A stretch of 64,000 nucleotides of DNA, taken from NCBI RefSeq assembly GCF_900585905.1, contig NZ_UTVH01000001.1:434001-498000 (forward strand). The letters run 5' to 3'. The stretch is from Pseudomonas viridiflava. Its GTDB lineage: Bacteria; Pseudomonadota; Gammaproteobacteria; Pseudomonadales; Pseudomonadaceae. The notes below the pieces were generated by a model. That model worked only from the letters and a program-made list of their open reading frames with translations, did no database searches and was not told the DNA's origin. The position numbers and the translations under genes are program-made. Numbering within the stretch: position 1 is the stretch's first letter; each line of letters opens with the position of its first letter. Of the stretch, positions 36,527-45,967 are shown piece after piece.

Positions 36527-36580
36527 GAACCCTCAACTAAAGCTTGGGAAGCTTTCGTTTTGCCACTAAACTATACCCGC
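36527..36580 (-). pseudogene. Truncated tRNA-Gly(UCC) fragment
   Basis: 54 nt match the 5' three quarters of a tRNA-Gly: GCGGGTA at 36580, D arm, anticodon loop TTCCCAA, up to GAGGGTTC in the T arm. The sequence then diverges and the 3' T stem, acceptor strand and CCA are missing. It differs at several positions from the intact gene 41 bp away, so it is not a simple recent duplication. The break in the T arm is where tyrosine integrases commonly recombine. Confidence 0.8.
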
Positions 36581-36721
36581 TCAAAGCGGCTGACTTTGTA
36601 CCAGAACAGCGCGCCGATTTGAAGCGCTATTTTCTTCCGAGCCCGACTGGCTGCTGTCGTCGGGTGCAGATTTTTCCTCTCTTCCCTTCCTGTCATGCCA
36701 CCCCAGCCCTCGAAAAACCGG

Positions 36722-37615
36722 TTACAGCGCGAACGCCTGCGCGGCATGGTTGCGGAGTTGCTGTCGGGTTGATTCGCTGTTGACGGGCGCTTGCGGTAGC
36801 AGGAAGTCGCTCAGCGCCTGGCGGGTTTGCTGGCAGGCATCTTTGTGTTCCATGTCGAGGAAGTGACCGGCGTTGCCGATGCTGCTGAAGCGGCTCTGTG
36901 GCAGGACTGACGCGAACAGTTGCGCGCCGCCGCCGGTGGTGTATTCGTCCCACTCGCCATTGATGAACAGCACCGGCACGTCGATGTGCCGGGCGGCGTT
37001 CAGGTAGTCGTCCGGGTTCAGGCTCAGCACGTCGTTGATGTGAAAATGCATCTGGTCATATTCATGATGATCCAGGCTGCTCACGTGCCGCTGGTTGAAG
37101 CGTTTGAAAAGCGGAGGCAGGTGTTTGCCGATGGTGCTGATCAGCAGATTGCCGACTTCAAGGCGTGAATGCAGGCGCATGTGGGCGCGGCCGCGTTCGA
37201 GGTAGTCGCGCATGGGGTCGTTGATGATCGGCGAGAACGAGGTGAGTACGGCTTTTTTCAGGCGTCGCGGTTGCTGGGCGAGGGCAATCAACGCCGCTGT
37301 GCCGCCCCATGAGAAGGACAACAGGTGGTCGGCGTGGAAATGGTTGATCAGTTCCAGCAGGATCTGGCCTTCCAGCTCTTTGCTCAGCGGCCTGTCGTTG
37401 CGATTGTGCGCCTTGGATTGCCCGGAATAGGGCTGGTCGTACAGCACGACATTGAACTGTGGCTGCAGAATGCGCACGGTCTGGGCGAAGGAGGCCATGG
37501 TCGCCAGCGAACCGTTGACCAGAATGATGGTGTGTTCGGCGCCTTCTGCCCGGTGTAACTGGGTGTAAACGCGATACTGTCCCTGTATGTCGAGCACAGC
37601 GATTTCTGGCTTCAT
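36722..37615 (-). CDS. phaG: PhaG: 3-hydroxyacyl-ACP transacylase/thioesterase
   Basis: A 297-aa alpha/beta-hydrolase of the PhaG/RhlA family, which links fatty-acid synthesis to medium-chain-length polyhydroxyalkanoate precursors by releasing or transferring (R)-3-hydroxyacyl groups from ACP. The N-terminus KPEIAVLDIQGQYRVYT and the blocks TIILVNGSLAT, NVVLYDQPYSGQSK, SFSWGGTAAL, FINGEWDEYTT and GHFLDMEHK match PhaG more closely than RhlA as I remember them. The nucleophile is the Ser of SFSWGG and the distal His is in GHFLD. ATG at 37615 gives GGAG eight bases upstream; the frame is open to 37663. Confidence 0.85.
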   Translation of the reverse strand: MKPEIAVLDIQGQYRVYTQLHRAEGAEHTIILVNGSLATMASFAQTVRILQPQFNVVLYDQPYSGQSKAHNRNDRPLSKELEGQILLELINHFHADHLLSFSWGGTAALIALAQQPRRLKKAVLTSFSPIINDPMRDYLERGRAHMRLHSRLEVGNLLISTIGKHLPPLFKRFNQRHVSSLDHHEYDQMHFHINDVLSLNPDDYLNAARHIDVPVLFINGEWDEYTTGGGAQLFASVLPQSRFSSIGNAGHFLDMEHKDACQQTRQALSDFLLPQAPVNSESTRQQLRNHAAQAFAL

Positions 37616-37757
37616 ATCCATTACTCCTGACGTCAACCAAGGTGCGCGCAAACTACGTTGCACGAGTTTCGTGACAGGTAGGCATTGGCCTGAGAAGGGC
37701 GCTGCTTAATCTGAAACCGTTTGTCTGAAGGCGTGACGCCGAGCAGGCCGGGCCCAT

Positions 37758-38450
37758 TCAGGCATTCGCCAGTTCCTGTGCGCTCAACGGCCGATACTGG
37801 CCAGGCAGTAGGCCAGGGTCCAGTTGCAGCGTGCCGATGCTTTCGCGGTGCAGGCGCAGCACTTTGTTGTTGAAGTGGCCGAACATGCGTTTGATCTGGT
37901 GATAGCGGCCTTCGACGATGCTCAGGCGGGCGCAATGAGCGCTTAGCAGGGTCAGTTGCGCAGGTTGAGTGGTCAGGTTCTCGAAGGCGAAATACAGGCC
38001 CTCTGCAAATCGCTGGACACAGGCGGCGTCGATGGGCTGCTCGGTTTCCACGTAGTAGGTCTTGGGCAGTTTGGTCTGCGGCTGGGTCAGGCGTCGCGAC
38101 CACTGCCCGTCATTGGTCAGCAGCATCAGGCCGGTGGTGTTGAAGTCCAGCCTGCCAGCGATGTGCAACTCATGTTTGTCCGCCTCATCAAGCAGATCCA
38201 CAACCGTGGGATGCTGGGGATCGGTGGTGGCGCTGACGCAGCCTTCAGGCTTGTGCAGCATGAAGTAACGGGCAGGCTTGCCCATTTGCAAGACCTCGCC
38301 ATCGCAGGTCACGCAGCTGAACTCGCGCACATCATGATGTGGATCACGAACCGGCCTGCCATCGACGCTGATACGCCCCAGCGTCAATGCCAGGCGCACT
38401 TGCTGACGATTGAAGCGCGGCAGGTTACTCAGAAAGCGGTCGAGGCGCAT
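37758..38450 (-). CDS. rsuA: RsuA-type 16S rRNA pseudouridine synthase
   Basis: A 230-aa enzyme with an N-terminal S4 RNA-binding domain (MRLDRFLSNLPRFNRQQVR...GRISVDG) and the catalytic motif AGRLDFNTTGLMLLTNDG containing the essential Asp. The C-terminal LSIVEGRYHQIKRMF is the RsuA/RluF signature. RsuA modifies U516 of 16S rRNA; paralogue specificity (RluE/RluF) cannot be settled by eye. ATG at 38450 matches the usual family start; the longer frame to 38525 is not needed. Confidence 0.85.
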   Translation of the reverse strand: MRLDRFLSNLPRFNRQQVRLALTLGRISVDGRPVRDPHHDVREFSCVTCDGEVLQMGKPARYFMLHKPEGCVSATTDPQHPTVVDLLDEADKHELHIAGRLDFNTTGLMLLTNDGQWSRRLTQPQTKLPKTYYVETEQPIDAACVQRFAEGLYFAFENLTTQPAQLTLLSAHCARLSIVEGRYHQIKRMFGHFNNKVLRLHRESIGTLQLDPGLLPGQYRPLSAQELANA

Positions 38451-38493
38451 GGCGGGCAATCGCGGGAGATGAAGGGGCAGGCATGGTAGCGCG

Positions 38494-38718
38494 TCAGGGT
38501 TGACGCTGCTCGACGAGCAGGTCACTCGCGGCCGCGCATCGCGGGCACAGGCAGGCCGCGTTGCGCAGGTGCGCTGGCAACGCCTGAATCAGCGCTGGAT
38601 CAATGCTGACCGAGAAGCACCAGCATGGCTGGTCTGCGGTGCGCGGGTCGGCCAGGGTGCAGGCATTGCTGGCGCCACAGGCCGGGCAGAGATCAGCGTT
38701 TGCGGTTGACGCAGGCAT
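38494..38718 (-). CDS. Cysteine-rich CWC family protein
   Basis: A 74-aa protein with CPACGASNACTLA, CWC and CLCPRC, the pattern of the Cys_rich_CWC family, probably a small zinc-binding protein of unknown role. It lies 43 bp upstream of the rsuA-type gene on the same strand and may be co-transcribed. The start is at the ATG before the first Cys motif; the frame is open to 38868 without conserved content. Confidence 0.75.
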   Translation of the reverse strand: MPASTANADLCPACGASNACTLADPRTADQPCWCFSVSIDPALIQALPAHLRNAACLCPRCAAASDLLVEQRQP

Positions 38719-38967
38719 GGGGCACCGGATGCGTGAGTGTGCAGCAGGTATCAGCTGATACGCGGCCATCGAACAGACCCGGCATGATAATGGCGGGCGT
38801 GCGCAGCGACCAGGCAATCGTTGGAAACGCTGGTCGCAGTTCGTCAGATGACCTTGCCAGCGGGGCACTTGAGTGCCTTTAAATGGTCATAGTTTACGTC
38901 TGCAGCGGTTTTGCAGGCGCCGACCAGCGTCGCTGGTGCGTGCCCTATCGCGGTCCGGGAGGCCGCC

Positions 38968-39453
38968 ATGTATCGACGAATCCTGCTGCTTGTTTCGCTC
39001 ACGCTGAGTCTTGCAGGTTGCTATACAGACTCAGGCTACTACTCCGAAACCCGGGTGACTGCATTGCCCACCACCTATGGGAGCAGTGTCTATGCCTATG
39101 ACGATGGTTACACGCCTTATTATCAGGAGCGGCGCATCTATGTAGCGCCGCAGCAACGCTATTACGCCGAGCCACAGGTGCGTTACTACTCGCCACCCCC
39201 TGTGCGCTATTACGCGCCGCCACCGCTGCCGCGCTATTACCAGCCGGGGCGTGGGCCGGGTTATGGCTGGGGCGACAACCGTTACCGTGGCAATAACGAC
39301 CCACGGCATGATTTTCGTGGCAATCCCGGTCGCGGCGGGCGTTCCTGGGGCGATGGTCATGGTGGCGGCAGGGGGCACGATGGTCGCGGAGGCGGGCGTG
39401 GCAACGGCCGAGGTGGTCATGGTGGCGGTGGTCGCGGCGGCGGGCATCGCTAG
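38968..39453 (+). CDS. Tyr/Gly-rich lipoprotein
   Basis: A 161-aa protein with a lipoprotein signal peptide (YRRILLLVSLTLSLAGC; lipobox LAGC). The mature part is tyrosine-rich with repeated RYY and PPP units (residues ~45-95) and then a low-complexity Gly/Arg/His tail (GGGRGHDGRGGG type). It should be lipid-anchored in the envelope. The basic low-complexity tail could bind anionic polymers, but no function is known. It is followed by a strong terminator, so it is probably monocistronic. Confidence 0.8.
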   Translation: MYRRILLLVSLTLSLAGCYTDSGYYSETRVTALPTTYGSSVYAYDDGYTPYYQERRIYVAPQQRYYAEPQVRYYSPPPVRYYAPPPLPRYYQPGRGPGYGWGDNRYRGNNDPRHDFRGNPGRGGRSWGDGHGGGRGHDGRGGGRGNGRGGHGGGGRGGGHR

Positions 39454-39464
39454 AAGGTATGAAC

Positions 39465-39491
39465 AACGGCGCTTCTGGAAGCGCCGTTTTT
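39465..39491 (+). terminator. Rho-independent terminator
   Basis: AACGGCGCTT (39465-39474) pairs perfectly with AAGCGCCGTT (39479-39488) around a CTGG loop and runs into a T stretch, 12 bp after the lipoprotein stop. Confidence 0.9.
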
Positions 39492-39703
39492 GTTTCCGGT
39501 TTCAGTAGCGAGCACCACAACTCGATTAGCTCTCACTCAGACGAATTCTACTCGATCACCTGCACCAAGCCCGAGCGAGATCCTGACCTGTGCGGGTATG
39601 GTGATCTACCCTTTGGAGGTAACGGTTGCAGCAGCCATAGGCTGTCTCCCTTTTCAAATATTTCCCTACTTTTGGGTAAGGAGGTTGAGATATCAAGCTG
39701 CTT

Positions 39704-40816
39704 TCAATACCCCGACAAATCCGCCAACGGATGACGCCCCTCCCAGGCCTTGCCGAAGTGTGCGTCGATCACCGCCTGAGGCACCGTGGCCACATCTGGC
39801 CAGTGCCAGCGGGGCTTCTGATCCTTGTCGATCAAGCGGGCGCGCACGCCTTCGCTGAATTCCGGGTGGCGGCAACAGTTCAGGCTCATGGCGTATTCCA
39901 TCTGCAGCACCTCGGCCAGCGACATCAATCGCGCCCGATGAAGCTGTTCCCAGACCAGGTGGGCCGTTAGCGGGCAGCCTTGCGCCATGGTCGTGGCGGC
40001 GCGGGCCAGCAGCGCATCGTCGCTGGTCTGCAACTGGCTGATGGCGTTCCATGCGCAAGTGAGATTGCCCACGTCCAGTAGCGCATCGATCTGCTGGCGA
40101 CGTGGCAGCCACTGCGCTGGCGGCTGGCGTTCGATGGCTTCGTGTTGCAAGGCCTTGAACAGGCTGTTGAGTTGAACAGGCGTCTGTTCTTGCCAGTTCA
40201 GCTGTTGCAGGCCTGCAATCAGTTCGTCTTGCTGCTCGTCCAGCAGGAAGCGATCGGCGAGGCCAAGGTCGAGTGCGTCGCGGCCGTTAATGTGGCCACC
40301 GGTCAGACCGAGAAAAAGCCCCAGCTTGCCGGGCAGGCGCGACAGGAACCAGCTGGCGCCGACGTCGGGGTACAGACCGATGCTGATTTCCGGCATCGCC
40401 AGGCGGCTACCCGGCGTCACGATACGGATGCTCGCGCTCTGCAACAAACCCATCCCGCCGCCCAGCACATAGCCATGCCCCCAGCAGATCAGCGGCTTGG
40501 AGAAGGTGTGCAGGCTGTAGTCAAGGCGGTACTCGGCGGCGAAAAAGCTGGCGGCCTGAGGCGGCACGTTGCCGGGGTGCTCCCGGCAGTTTTCCACCAG
40601 CGAGCGCACATCGCCGCCCGCGCAAAACGCCTTGGCGCCATTGCCGCGCAGCAATACGCAGACAATCGCCGGGTCGCTGGCCCACGCATCGATGCGTTCC
40701 TGCAAGGCGCCGATCATTGGCAGCGACAAGGCGTTGAGGGCGTGTTCGGCGTCAAGCGTCGCCACGCCGATGCGGGCGCCGTCCTGGCCTGCCAGTTCTT
40801 CAAAGTGCAGATTCAT
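39704..40816 (-). CDS. Enoyl-CoA hydratase/3-hydroxyisobutyryl-CoA hydrolase family protein
   Basis: A 370-aa crotonase-fold enzyme of the ECH_2 subgroup. The oxyanion-hole motifs are KAFCAGGDVRSL and GGGMGLLQSASIRI, with the catalytic-acid region MPEISIGLYPDVGASWFL, typical of 3-hydroxyisobutyryl-CoA hydrolases of valine breakdown; the long C-terminal helical extension also fits. The substrate remains inferred because the subgroup includes plain hydratases. ATG at 40816 lies just after GAGGTG; a GTG two codons earlier is less likely. Confidence 0.85.
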   Translation of the reverse strand: MNLHFEELAGQDGARIGVATLDAEHALNALSLPMIGALQERIDAWASDPAIVCVLLRGNGAKAFCAGGDVRSLVENCREHPGNVPPQAASFFAAEYRLDYSLHTFSKPLICWGHGYVLGGGMGLLQSASIRIVTPGSRLAMPEISIGLYPDVGASWFLSRLPGKLGLFLGLTGGHINGRDALDLGLADRFLLDEQQDELIAGLQQLNWQEQTPVQLNSLFKALQHEAIERQPPAQWLPRRQQIDALLDVGNLTCAWNAISQLQTSDDALLARAATTMAQGCPLTAHLVWEQLHRARLMSLAEVLQMEYAMSLNCCRHPEFSEGVRARLIDKDQKPRWHWPDVATVPQAVIDAHFGKAWEGRHPLADLSGY

Positions 40817-40990
40817 CGTCACCTCGCTTAGGCCTGAACCGGGAGCGGTCAGGCTGAAAAATGCTGCCTGCGCCCAGTGGCCGCAAGGCCGATGAGCGCC
40901 GCGCCGCTGGGCATCTTATTTGACATTGCGCACCAGCTTTTCTAGTGTCCGCGCATTGTTTTTCAAGCTGTGACGCTTTCAGGGTGAATC

Positions 40991-41683
40991 ATGACCAGCG
41001 ACGACCGTATCAAGCTCGAACCCTCTTGGAAGCAGGCGCTGCGCGATGAGTTCGAAAAACCGTACATGGGCCAGCTGCGCGAGTTTCTGCGTCAGGAACA
41101 TGCCGCTGGCAAGGAAATCTATCCACCCGGCCCGCTGATCTTCAATGCACTGAACTCCACGCCGCTGGATCAGGTAAAAGTGGTCATTCTCGGCCAGGAC
41201 CCGTATCACGGGCCCGGCCAGGCCCACGGCCTGTGCTTCTCGGTGCAGCCCGGGGTGGCGGCGCCGCCTTCGCTGGTCAATATCTACAAGGAACTCAAGC
41301 GCGACCTGAACATTGATATGCCAAGACACGGCCACCTGCAATCCTGGGCCGATCAAGGGGTGCTGATGCTCAACACTACGCTCACTGTCGAGCGTGCCAG
41401 CGCCGCGTCTCATGCAGGCAAGGGCTGGCAGCACTTTACCGACAAGGTTATCGAAATAGTCAGCGCGCATCAGCCGCATCTGGTGTTCATGCTGTGGGGC
41501 GCCCATGCCCAGAGCAAGCAGAAACTGGTGGACGCCACCCGACACCTGGTCCTGACGTCGGTGCATCCATCGCCGCTGTCTGCGTACAAAGGGTTTCTGG
41601 GTTGCGGTCATTTCAGCCGCGCGAATAAATATCTTGAACAGAACGGCTTGCAGCCGATTGACTGGCGCTTGCCATCTGAATGA
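40991..41683 (+). CDS. ung: Uracil-DNA glycosylase
   Basis: A 230-aa family-1 uracil-DNA glycosylase that removes uracil from DNA in base excision repair. The water-activating motif [13 protein letters not shown] (68-80, catalytic Asp70) and the DNA-intercalating loop [13 protein letters not shown] near the C-terminus are both present. Length is normal. Divergent from the hydratase gene; the start ATG is preceded by AGGGTGA-like sequence. Confidence 0.96.
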   Translation: MTSDDRIKLEPSWKQALRDEFEKPYMGQLREFLRQEHAAGKEIYPPGPLIFNALNSTPLDQVKVVILGQDPYHGPGQAHGLCFSVQPGVAAPPSLVNIYKELKRDLNIDMPRHGHLQSWADQGVLMLNTTLTVERASAASHAGKGWQHFTDKVIEIVSAHQPHLVFMLWGAHAQSKQKLVDATRHLVLTSVHPSPLSAYKGFLGCGHFSRANKYLEQNGLQPIDWRLPSE

Positions 41684-41699
41684 GCCGCCAGGGGAGTAT

Positions 41700-42731
41700 T
41701 CAGCCCTGGCGCTGGTTCCAGTAGCGGAAGATAGGTTCGGCCAGAAACAGCACGAACAGCAGCCGCATCACCTGCATGGCGGTGACCAGCGGTACTGACA
41801 GTTGCAGCACCTCGGCGGTCAGGCTCATCTCCGCGATGCCGCCGGGCATCATGCCCAGCGTCAGCGAGCGCAAGTCCAGATGGGTCGCCGCGCTCAGCGC
41901 CAGTGCGGCGAATGCGGCAATCATCATGGTCAACGCGGTGCCCAGCAGGGTTCTGCCGATGAACGACGGCGCGCGCTGGAAAAACTGGCGATTGAAATGA
42001 CACCCCAGGCCGCTGCCGATCAGCCATTGGCCGATCTGGCTGCTGCCGTCGGGTAAACCGATGTGCAGGTCAAAGCTGACGCTGACAACGGCGCTGAGCA
42101 GCAACGGGCCGAACAACCATGGGTTGGGCTGTTTCAGACGCTGCCACAGCCAGGCCACGAGAGCACCCGCCGGGAACAGCAGCGCCAGCCACCACCAGCT
42201 GACGCTGCCAGCGTGCGCTACCGGCGTGCCGTCACCCATCAAATACTTGAAGAGGGCCGGCACGCACAGCACCACAGCCAATACCCGCAGGCTTTGCCCG
42301 GCGGCGACATTACTGAGAATGGCGCCATTGCGCGCGCCGAGGTTGACCATCTCGCCGGAGCCGCCCGGCATGCTGGAGAAGAATGCAGTAGCGCGGTCCT
42401 CTCCGGTGCGCAGCATCAACCAGACCCCCACCACGCTGGAGACACTGGTCACCAGCGCCGCGAAGAAGATCAGACCGAAGTGCGCCATGACCTGCTCGAT
42501 CACCACGGGTGTGAAATGCAAGCCAATGCCGATACCGACGATCCACTGACCGCATTTGCGGCCGCCGGGGATTTCCGCCAGCTGCCAGGGTGTCAGGCAG
42601 CGCACCAGGATGATCGCCAGTAACGAACCGACCATCCACGGCAACGGCCAGCCGACCTGGCTGGCCAGATAACCGCCCAGCAGGCCAACCAGCGGTGTTG
42701 CCCACCAACTTCTGATTGTTTGCTCAGACAC
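41700..42731 (-). CDS. AbrB family membrane protein
   Basis: A 343-aa integral membrane protein with two AbrB duplications (~10 membrane helices). Typical glycine-rich helix starts include PGGSGEMVNLGARNG and MPGGIAEMSLTAEVLQL, the family's paired PGG motifs. It is a putative transporter of unknown substrate (often mislabelled ammonia monooxygenase). It overlaps the end of tctA by 8 bp, so it is the last gene of the tct operon. Confidence 0.85.
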   Translation of the reverse strand: MSEQTIRSWWATPLVGLLGGYLASQVGWPLPWMVGSLLAIILVRCLTPWQLAEIPGGRKCGQWIVGIGIGLHFTPVVIEQVMAHFGLIFFAALVTSVSSVVGVWLMLRTGEDRATAFFSSMPGGSGEMVNLGARNGAILSNVAAGQSLRVLAVVLCVPALFKYLMGDGTPVAHAGSVSWWWLALLFPAGALVAWLWQRLKQPNPWLFGPLLLSAVVSVSFDLHIGLPDGSSQIGQWLIGSGLGCHFNRQFFQRAPSFIGRTLLGTALTMMIAAFAALALSAATHLDLRSLTLGMMPGGIAEMSLTAEVLQLSVPLVTAMQVMRLLFVLFLAEPIFRYWNQRQG

Positions 42732-44238
42732 TGGCTGGGGTGTTGCGACGGGCAGAACGCTTGCGCCAGATGCGGATCACCGGGAAAACCAGCATGAAGA
42801 TGGTCAGCACCCAGACGCCAATGGTGATCGGGCTCGACCAGAGGATTTCCATGGCACCGTTGGAAATCGACAGCGCGCGACGCAGGTTCTGTTCCATCAG
42901 GCCGCCGAGGATGAAGCCCAGCAGGATTGGCGACAGCGGGAAGTCCAGCTTGCGCAGGATGTAGCCGAAGATGCCGATGCCGACCATCAGGAACAGGTCG
43001 AAGGTTGTCGCGTGCACCGCATAGACGCCGATCCCGGTGATGATCGCGATGACCGGCACCAGTGCCCAGTTCGGCACATTGAGGATGCGGGTGAAGATGC
43101 GAATCATCGGGATGTTGAGGATCACCAGCATGATATTGGCGACGAACAGCGAAGCGATCAGGCCCCAGACGATGTCCGGCTGCTGCTGAAACAGCATCGG
43201 ACCGGGGGTGATGTTGTACAGCGACAGGGCGCCGATCATCACCGCCGTGGTGCCGGAACCGGGAACGCCCAGGGTCAGCATCGGCACCAGCGCACCGCAC
43301 GCCGAGGCGCCGATGGCGGTTTCCGGCGCGGCCAGGCCACGCATGTCACCCTGACCGAACTTGCCACTGGCACCGGCAATACGCTTTTCAGTCATGTAGG
43401 CCACGGCGCTGGCCAAGGTCGCACCGGCGCCCGGCAATACACCCATGATGAAGCCCAGCAGGCCGCAGCGAACGTTCACCACAAACACGGCACTGGCTTC
43501 TTTGAGGTTGAACATCATGCGCCCGGTGGCCTGCACGGCTTCCTGGCCGCGGTGGGTTTTTTCCAGCAACAACAGAATCTCGCTGATGGAAAACAGACCC
43601 AGCACCAGCACGACGAACTGAATGCCGTCAGTGAGGTGGATATTGTCGCCGGTAAAGCGGTACACGCCACTGTTGGCATCGATACCCACGGCCGACAGGA
43701 ACAGGCCGATCAAGGCGGCAATGAACGTCTTGATCGGTCTGTCCCCGGCCATGCCGCCCAGGCAGACGATGGCGAACACCATCAGCACGAAGTATTCCGC
43801 CGGGCCGAACGCAATGGCCCACTTCGCCAGCAACGGCGCGAACAGCACCATGCCGCAGGTGGCAATAAAGGCGCCAATGAACGAACTCCACGCCGAGAGC
43901 GACAGCGCAACCCCCGCCAGGCCCTGACGCGCCATCGGGTAGCCGTCCAGCGTGGTCATCACCGTTGAGGCTTCGCCGGGAATATTAAGCAGGATCGAGC
44001 TGATGCGGCCGCCGTATTCGCAGCCCAGGTACACGGCCGCGAGCAGAATCAACGCCGACTCCGGCGGCAGGCCCAGGGCAAAGGCAATCGGAATCAGCAA
44101 GGCGACCCCGTTGATCGGCCCCAGCCCCGGCAACAGGCCGACCACTGTGCCGATGAGGGTGCCAGACAGGGCGGTAATGAGGTTGTAAGGCGTCAGTGCA
44201 ACGCCGAAGCCCTGGCCCAGGTAGCTGAAAGTATCCAT
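42724..44238 (-). CDS. tctA: Tripartite tricarboxylate transporter, large membrane subunit TctA
   Basis: A 504-aa protein with ~12 membrane helices forming the transport channel of a TTT-family secondary uptake system. Family motifs include GLLPGLGPINGVALLIP and GVLPGAGATLASAVAY (the two related TctA repeats) and GVPGSGTTAVMIGAL. It follows tctB by 3 bp and works with the small membrane subunit TctB and the binding protein TctC. Confidence 0.93.
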   Translation of the reverse strand: MDTFSYLGQGFGVALTPYNLITALSGTLIGTVVGLLPGLGPINGVALLIPIAFALGLPPESALILLAAVYLGCEYGGRISSILLNIPGEASTVMTTLDGYPMARQGLAGVALSLSAWSSFIGAFIATCGMVLFAPLLAKWAIAFGPAEYFVLMVFAIVCLGGMAGDRPIKTFIAALIGLFLSAVGIDANSGVYRFTGDNIHLTDGIQFVVLVLGLFSISEILLLLEKTHRGQEAVQATGRMMFNLKEASAVFVVNVRCGLLGFIMGVLPGAGATLASAVAYMTEKRIAGASGKFGQGDMRGLAAPETAIGASACGALVPMLTLGVPGSGTTAVMIGALSLYNITPGPMLFQQQPDIVWGLIASLFVANIMLVILNIPMIRIFTRILNVPNWALVPVIAIITGIGVYAVHATTFDLFLMVGIGIFGYILRKLDFPLSPILLGFILGGLMEQNLRRALSISNGAMEILWSSPITIGVWVLTIFMLVFPVIRIWRKRSARRNTPASV

Positions 44239-44241
44239 TGA

Positions 44242-44700
44242 TTAGTTCTCCAGAACGTCGAGCAGGCCCAGCGGCAGAGGTACGTCCATGGCTTTGTCGA
44301 AAAGCAGATAAAGACCGACGCTCATCAGAATCACCACGATCACGCTGGGCAGCCAGCGCCCGCCATACAGCCGCGCCATCGGAATGCCGATTAGGATGCT
44401 GCTGAGGATGAAGCCCAGGGGTTCGAAAGTGCCGGCGAAGATCAGCAGCAATGCCACGCAGGCGACAATTTTGATGATCGTCTCGCGATCCAGTTGCGGG
44501 TCTTCTTCGGTGTGCACAATGGCTGCAGGGCGAAACAGCATGTAGATCAGCGCCAGACTCATCAGCCCCAGCATTAACAGCGGAAAGGCACGCGGCCCCA
44601 CCGGCTCGTAGGAAAACGGCGCCTGATAAGGCCATGCCATGAGCGCCAGGCCCGCGCACAGCAACAGCAGAAAGGCGGCAAAAATACGTTGAATCACCAT
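44242..44700 (-). CDS. tctB: Tripartite tricarboxylate transporter, small membrane subunit TctB
   Basis: A 152-aa protein with four membrane helices (FAAFLLLLCAGLALMAW; FPLLMLGLMSLALIYML; IVACVALLLIFAGTFEPLGF; VIVVILMSVGLYLLF), the poorly conserved TctB topology, placed between tctC and tctA as expected. Confidence 0.9.
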   Translation of the reverse strand: MVIQRIFAAFLLLLCAGLALMAWPYQAPFSYEPVGPRAFPLLMLGLMSLALIYMLFRPAAIVHTEEDPQLDRETIIKIVACVALLLIFAGTFEPLGFILSSILIGIPMARLYGGRWLPSVIVVILMSVGLYLLFDKAMDVPLPLGLLDVLEN

Positions 44701-44761
44701 GGTGAAAGCTCCCGGGTCACGCCGCCGCGCAGGCAGGCGCGACCCTCAGTCAGTCAAAGGA

Positions 44762-45742
44762 TCACTGAATCAGGCCGAATTCCTTGGCCAGCGTCTTGTA
44801 GTCCGCAACCTGCTTTTTCACGTACGTGTCGAGCTCCTGACCCGTCATGGCGAACGGGAACAGTTCACGCTGATCGCGCAACTTGGTGAACTCTTCCGAG
44901 GCAAGCAGCTTGTCGAACGCCTGTTTCCACCAGTCGTACTCGGCGTCGGTCACCTTCGGCCCGAGGTAGAAGCCGCGCACCACCGGCCAGACGATGTTGT
45001 AGCCTTGTTCCTTGGCGGTGGGGATGTTCTTCATTTCCGGCTCGTCCAGACGCTCTTCGGAGAACACCGCCAGTAGACGCATGTCGCCACTCAGAATGTG
45101 CGGCATGGAGTCGGAGATGTCGGTGCTGCCCACCTGGATATGGCCACCGAGCAACGCTGTCGCGATTTCACCCCCGCCTTCCAGGGCCACATAACGCAGC
45201 TCGCGGGGGTTGATGCCCGCCGCTTTGGCGATCAGCGCGGTTTGCATCCAGTCCTGGCTGCCCACGGTGCCGCCGGAGCCAATCACCACCTTGCTCGGGT
45301 CGGCTTTCAGCGCCTTGACCAGATCATCAAGGTTCTTGTACGGCGAATCACTTTTCACTGCGATGGCGCCATAACTGGTGCCGACCGCCGCGAGCCAGCG
45401 CACGGCGTTCTCATCGAAACGACCGAACTTGCCCTGGGCCAGGTTCAACAACGAGCCGCTGGACCACGCCACCAGCGTGCCGGCATCGGCCGGACGCTGG
45501 GCGACAACCGCGTTGTACGCCACGGCACCCACGCCGCCGGGCATGTAGGTGACGCGCATGGGTTTGATCAGGATCTTTTCGTTGATCAGGGCGCTTTGCA
45601 CCAGCTTGCAGGTCAGGTCGAAGCCGCCGCCTGGTGATGCCGGGGCGATGCATTCAGGCCGCTTGGGCTCGTCAGCCAGCAGTTGGGCAGCGAACATCAT
45701 GCAGCCCGCAGCCAGTGCGAAACGACGCAGGGATAAGGTCAT
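44762..45742 (-). CDS. tctC: Tripartite tricarboxylate transporter, binding protein TctC
   Basis: A 326-aa periplasmic solute-binding protein (Bug/TctC family). The signal peptide ends at LAAGCMMFAAQLLA. The mature protein has the ligand-loop signature ECIAPASPGGGFDLTCKLVQ and GVGAVAYNAV. It captures a tricarboxylate or related organic acid for TctAB. The ligand (citrate or tricarballylate) is inferred from gene context with tctDE. The start at 45742 is set by the signal peptide. Confidence 0.92.
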   Translation of the reverse strand: MTLSLRRFALAAGCMMFAAQLLADEPKRPECIAPASPGGGFDLTCKLVQSALINEKILIKPMRVTYMPGGVGAVAYNAVVAQRPADAGTLVAWSSGSLLNLAQGKFGRFDENAVRWLAAVGTSYGAIAVKSDSPYKNLDDLVKALKADPSKVVIGSGGTVGSQDWMQTALIAKAAGINPRELRYVALEGGGEIATALLGGHIQVGSTDISDSMPHILSGDMRLLAVFSEERLDEPEMKNIPTAKEQGYNIVWPVVRGFYLGPKVTDAEYDWWKQAFDKLLASEEFTKLRDQRELFPFAMTGQELDTYVKKQVADYKTLAKEFGLIQ

Positions 45743-45829
45743 GGTCAGTCTCCAGATTATTGTTTTGGGTAGAGCGGGGTTCACAGGCACGTGGCCGTGG
45801 CAAGCCATAAGCCAGGGGCTGCGGCAATG

Positions 45830-45967
45830 CTAGCGGCGCAGTGAACCGTTGTAGGTAACGCAGGCGTGAGCGTTGGCAGAACACAGCGTGCCGTGGCCAG
45901 TCAAACTGCAAGCGTGGGGGGAAGGGGGATGTAAAGGCGCAAACGCCCTGAGTGTCAGCGTAGTCAT
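45830..45967 (-). CDS. Possible 45-aa leader ORF upstream of tctC
   Basis: ATG at 45967 with GGAG upstream opens a 45-codon frame (MTTLTLRAFAPLHPPSP...) ending 87 bp before tctC. It lies in the transcript leader and could be a small peptide or a translation-coupled leader. No family known; support is limited to the ribosome-binding site and position. Confidence 0.3.
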   Translation of the reverse strand: MTTLTLRAFAPLHPPSPHACSLTGHGTLCSANAHACVTYNGSLRR

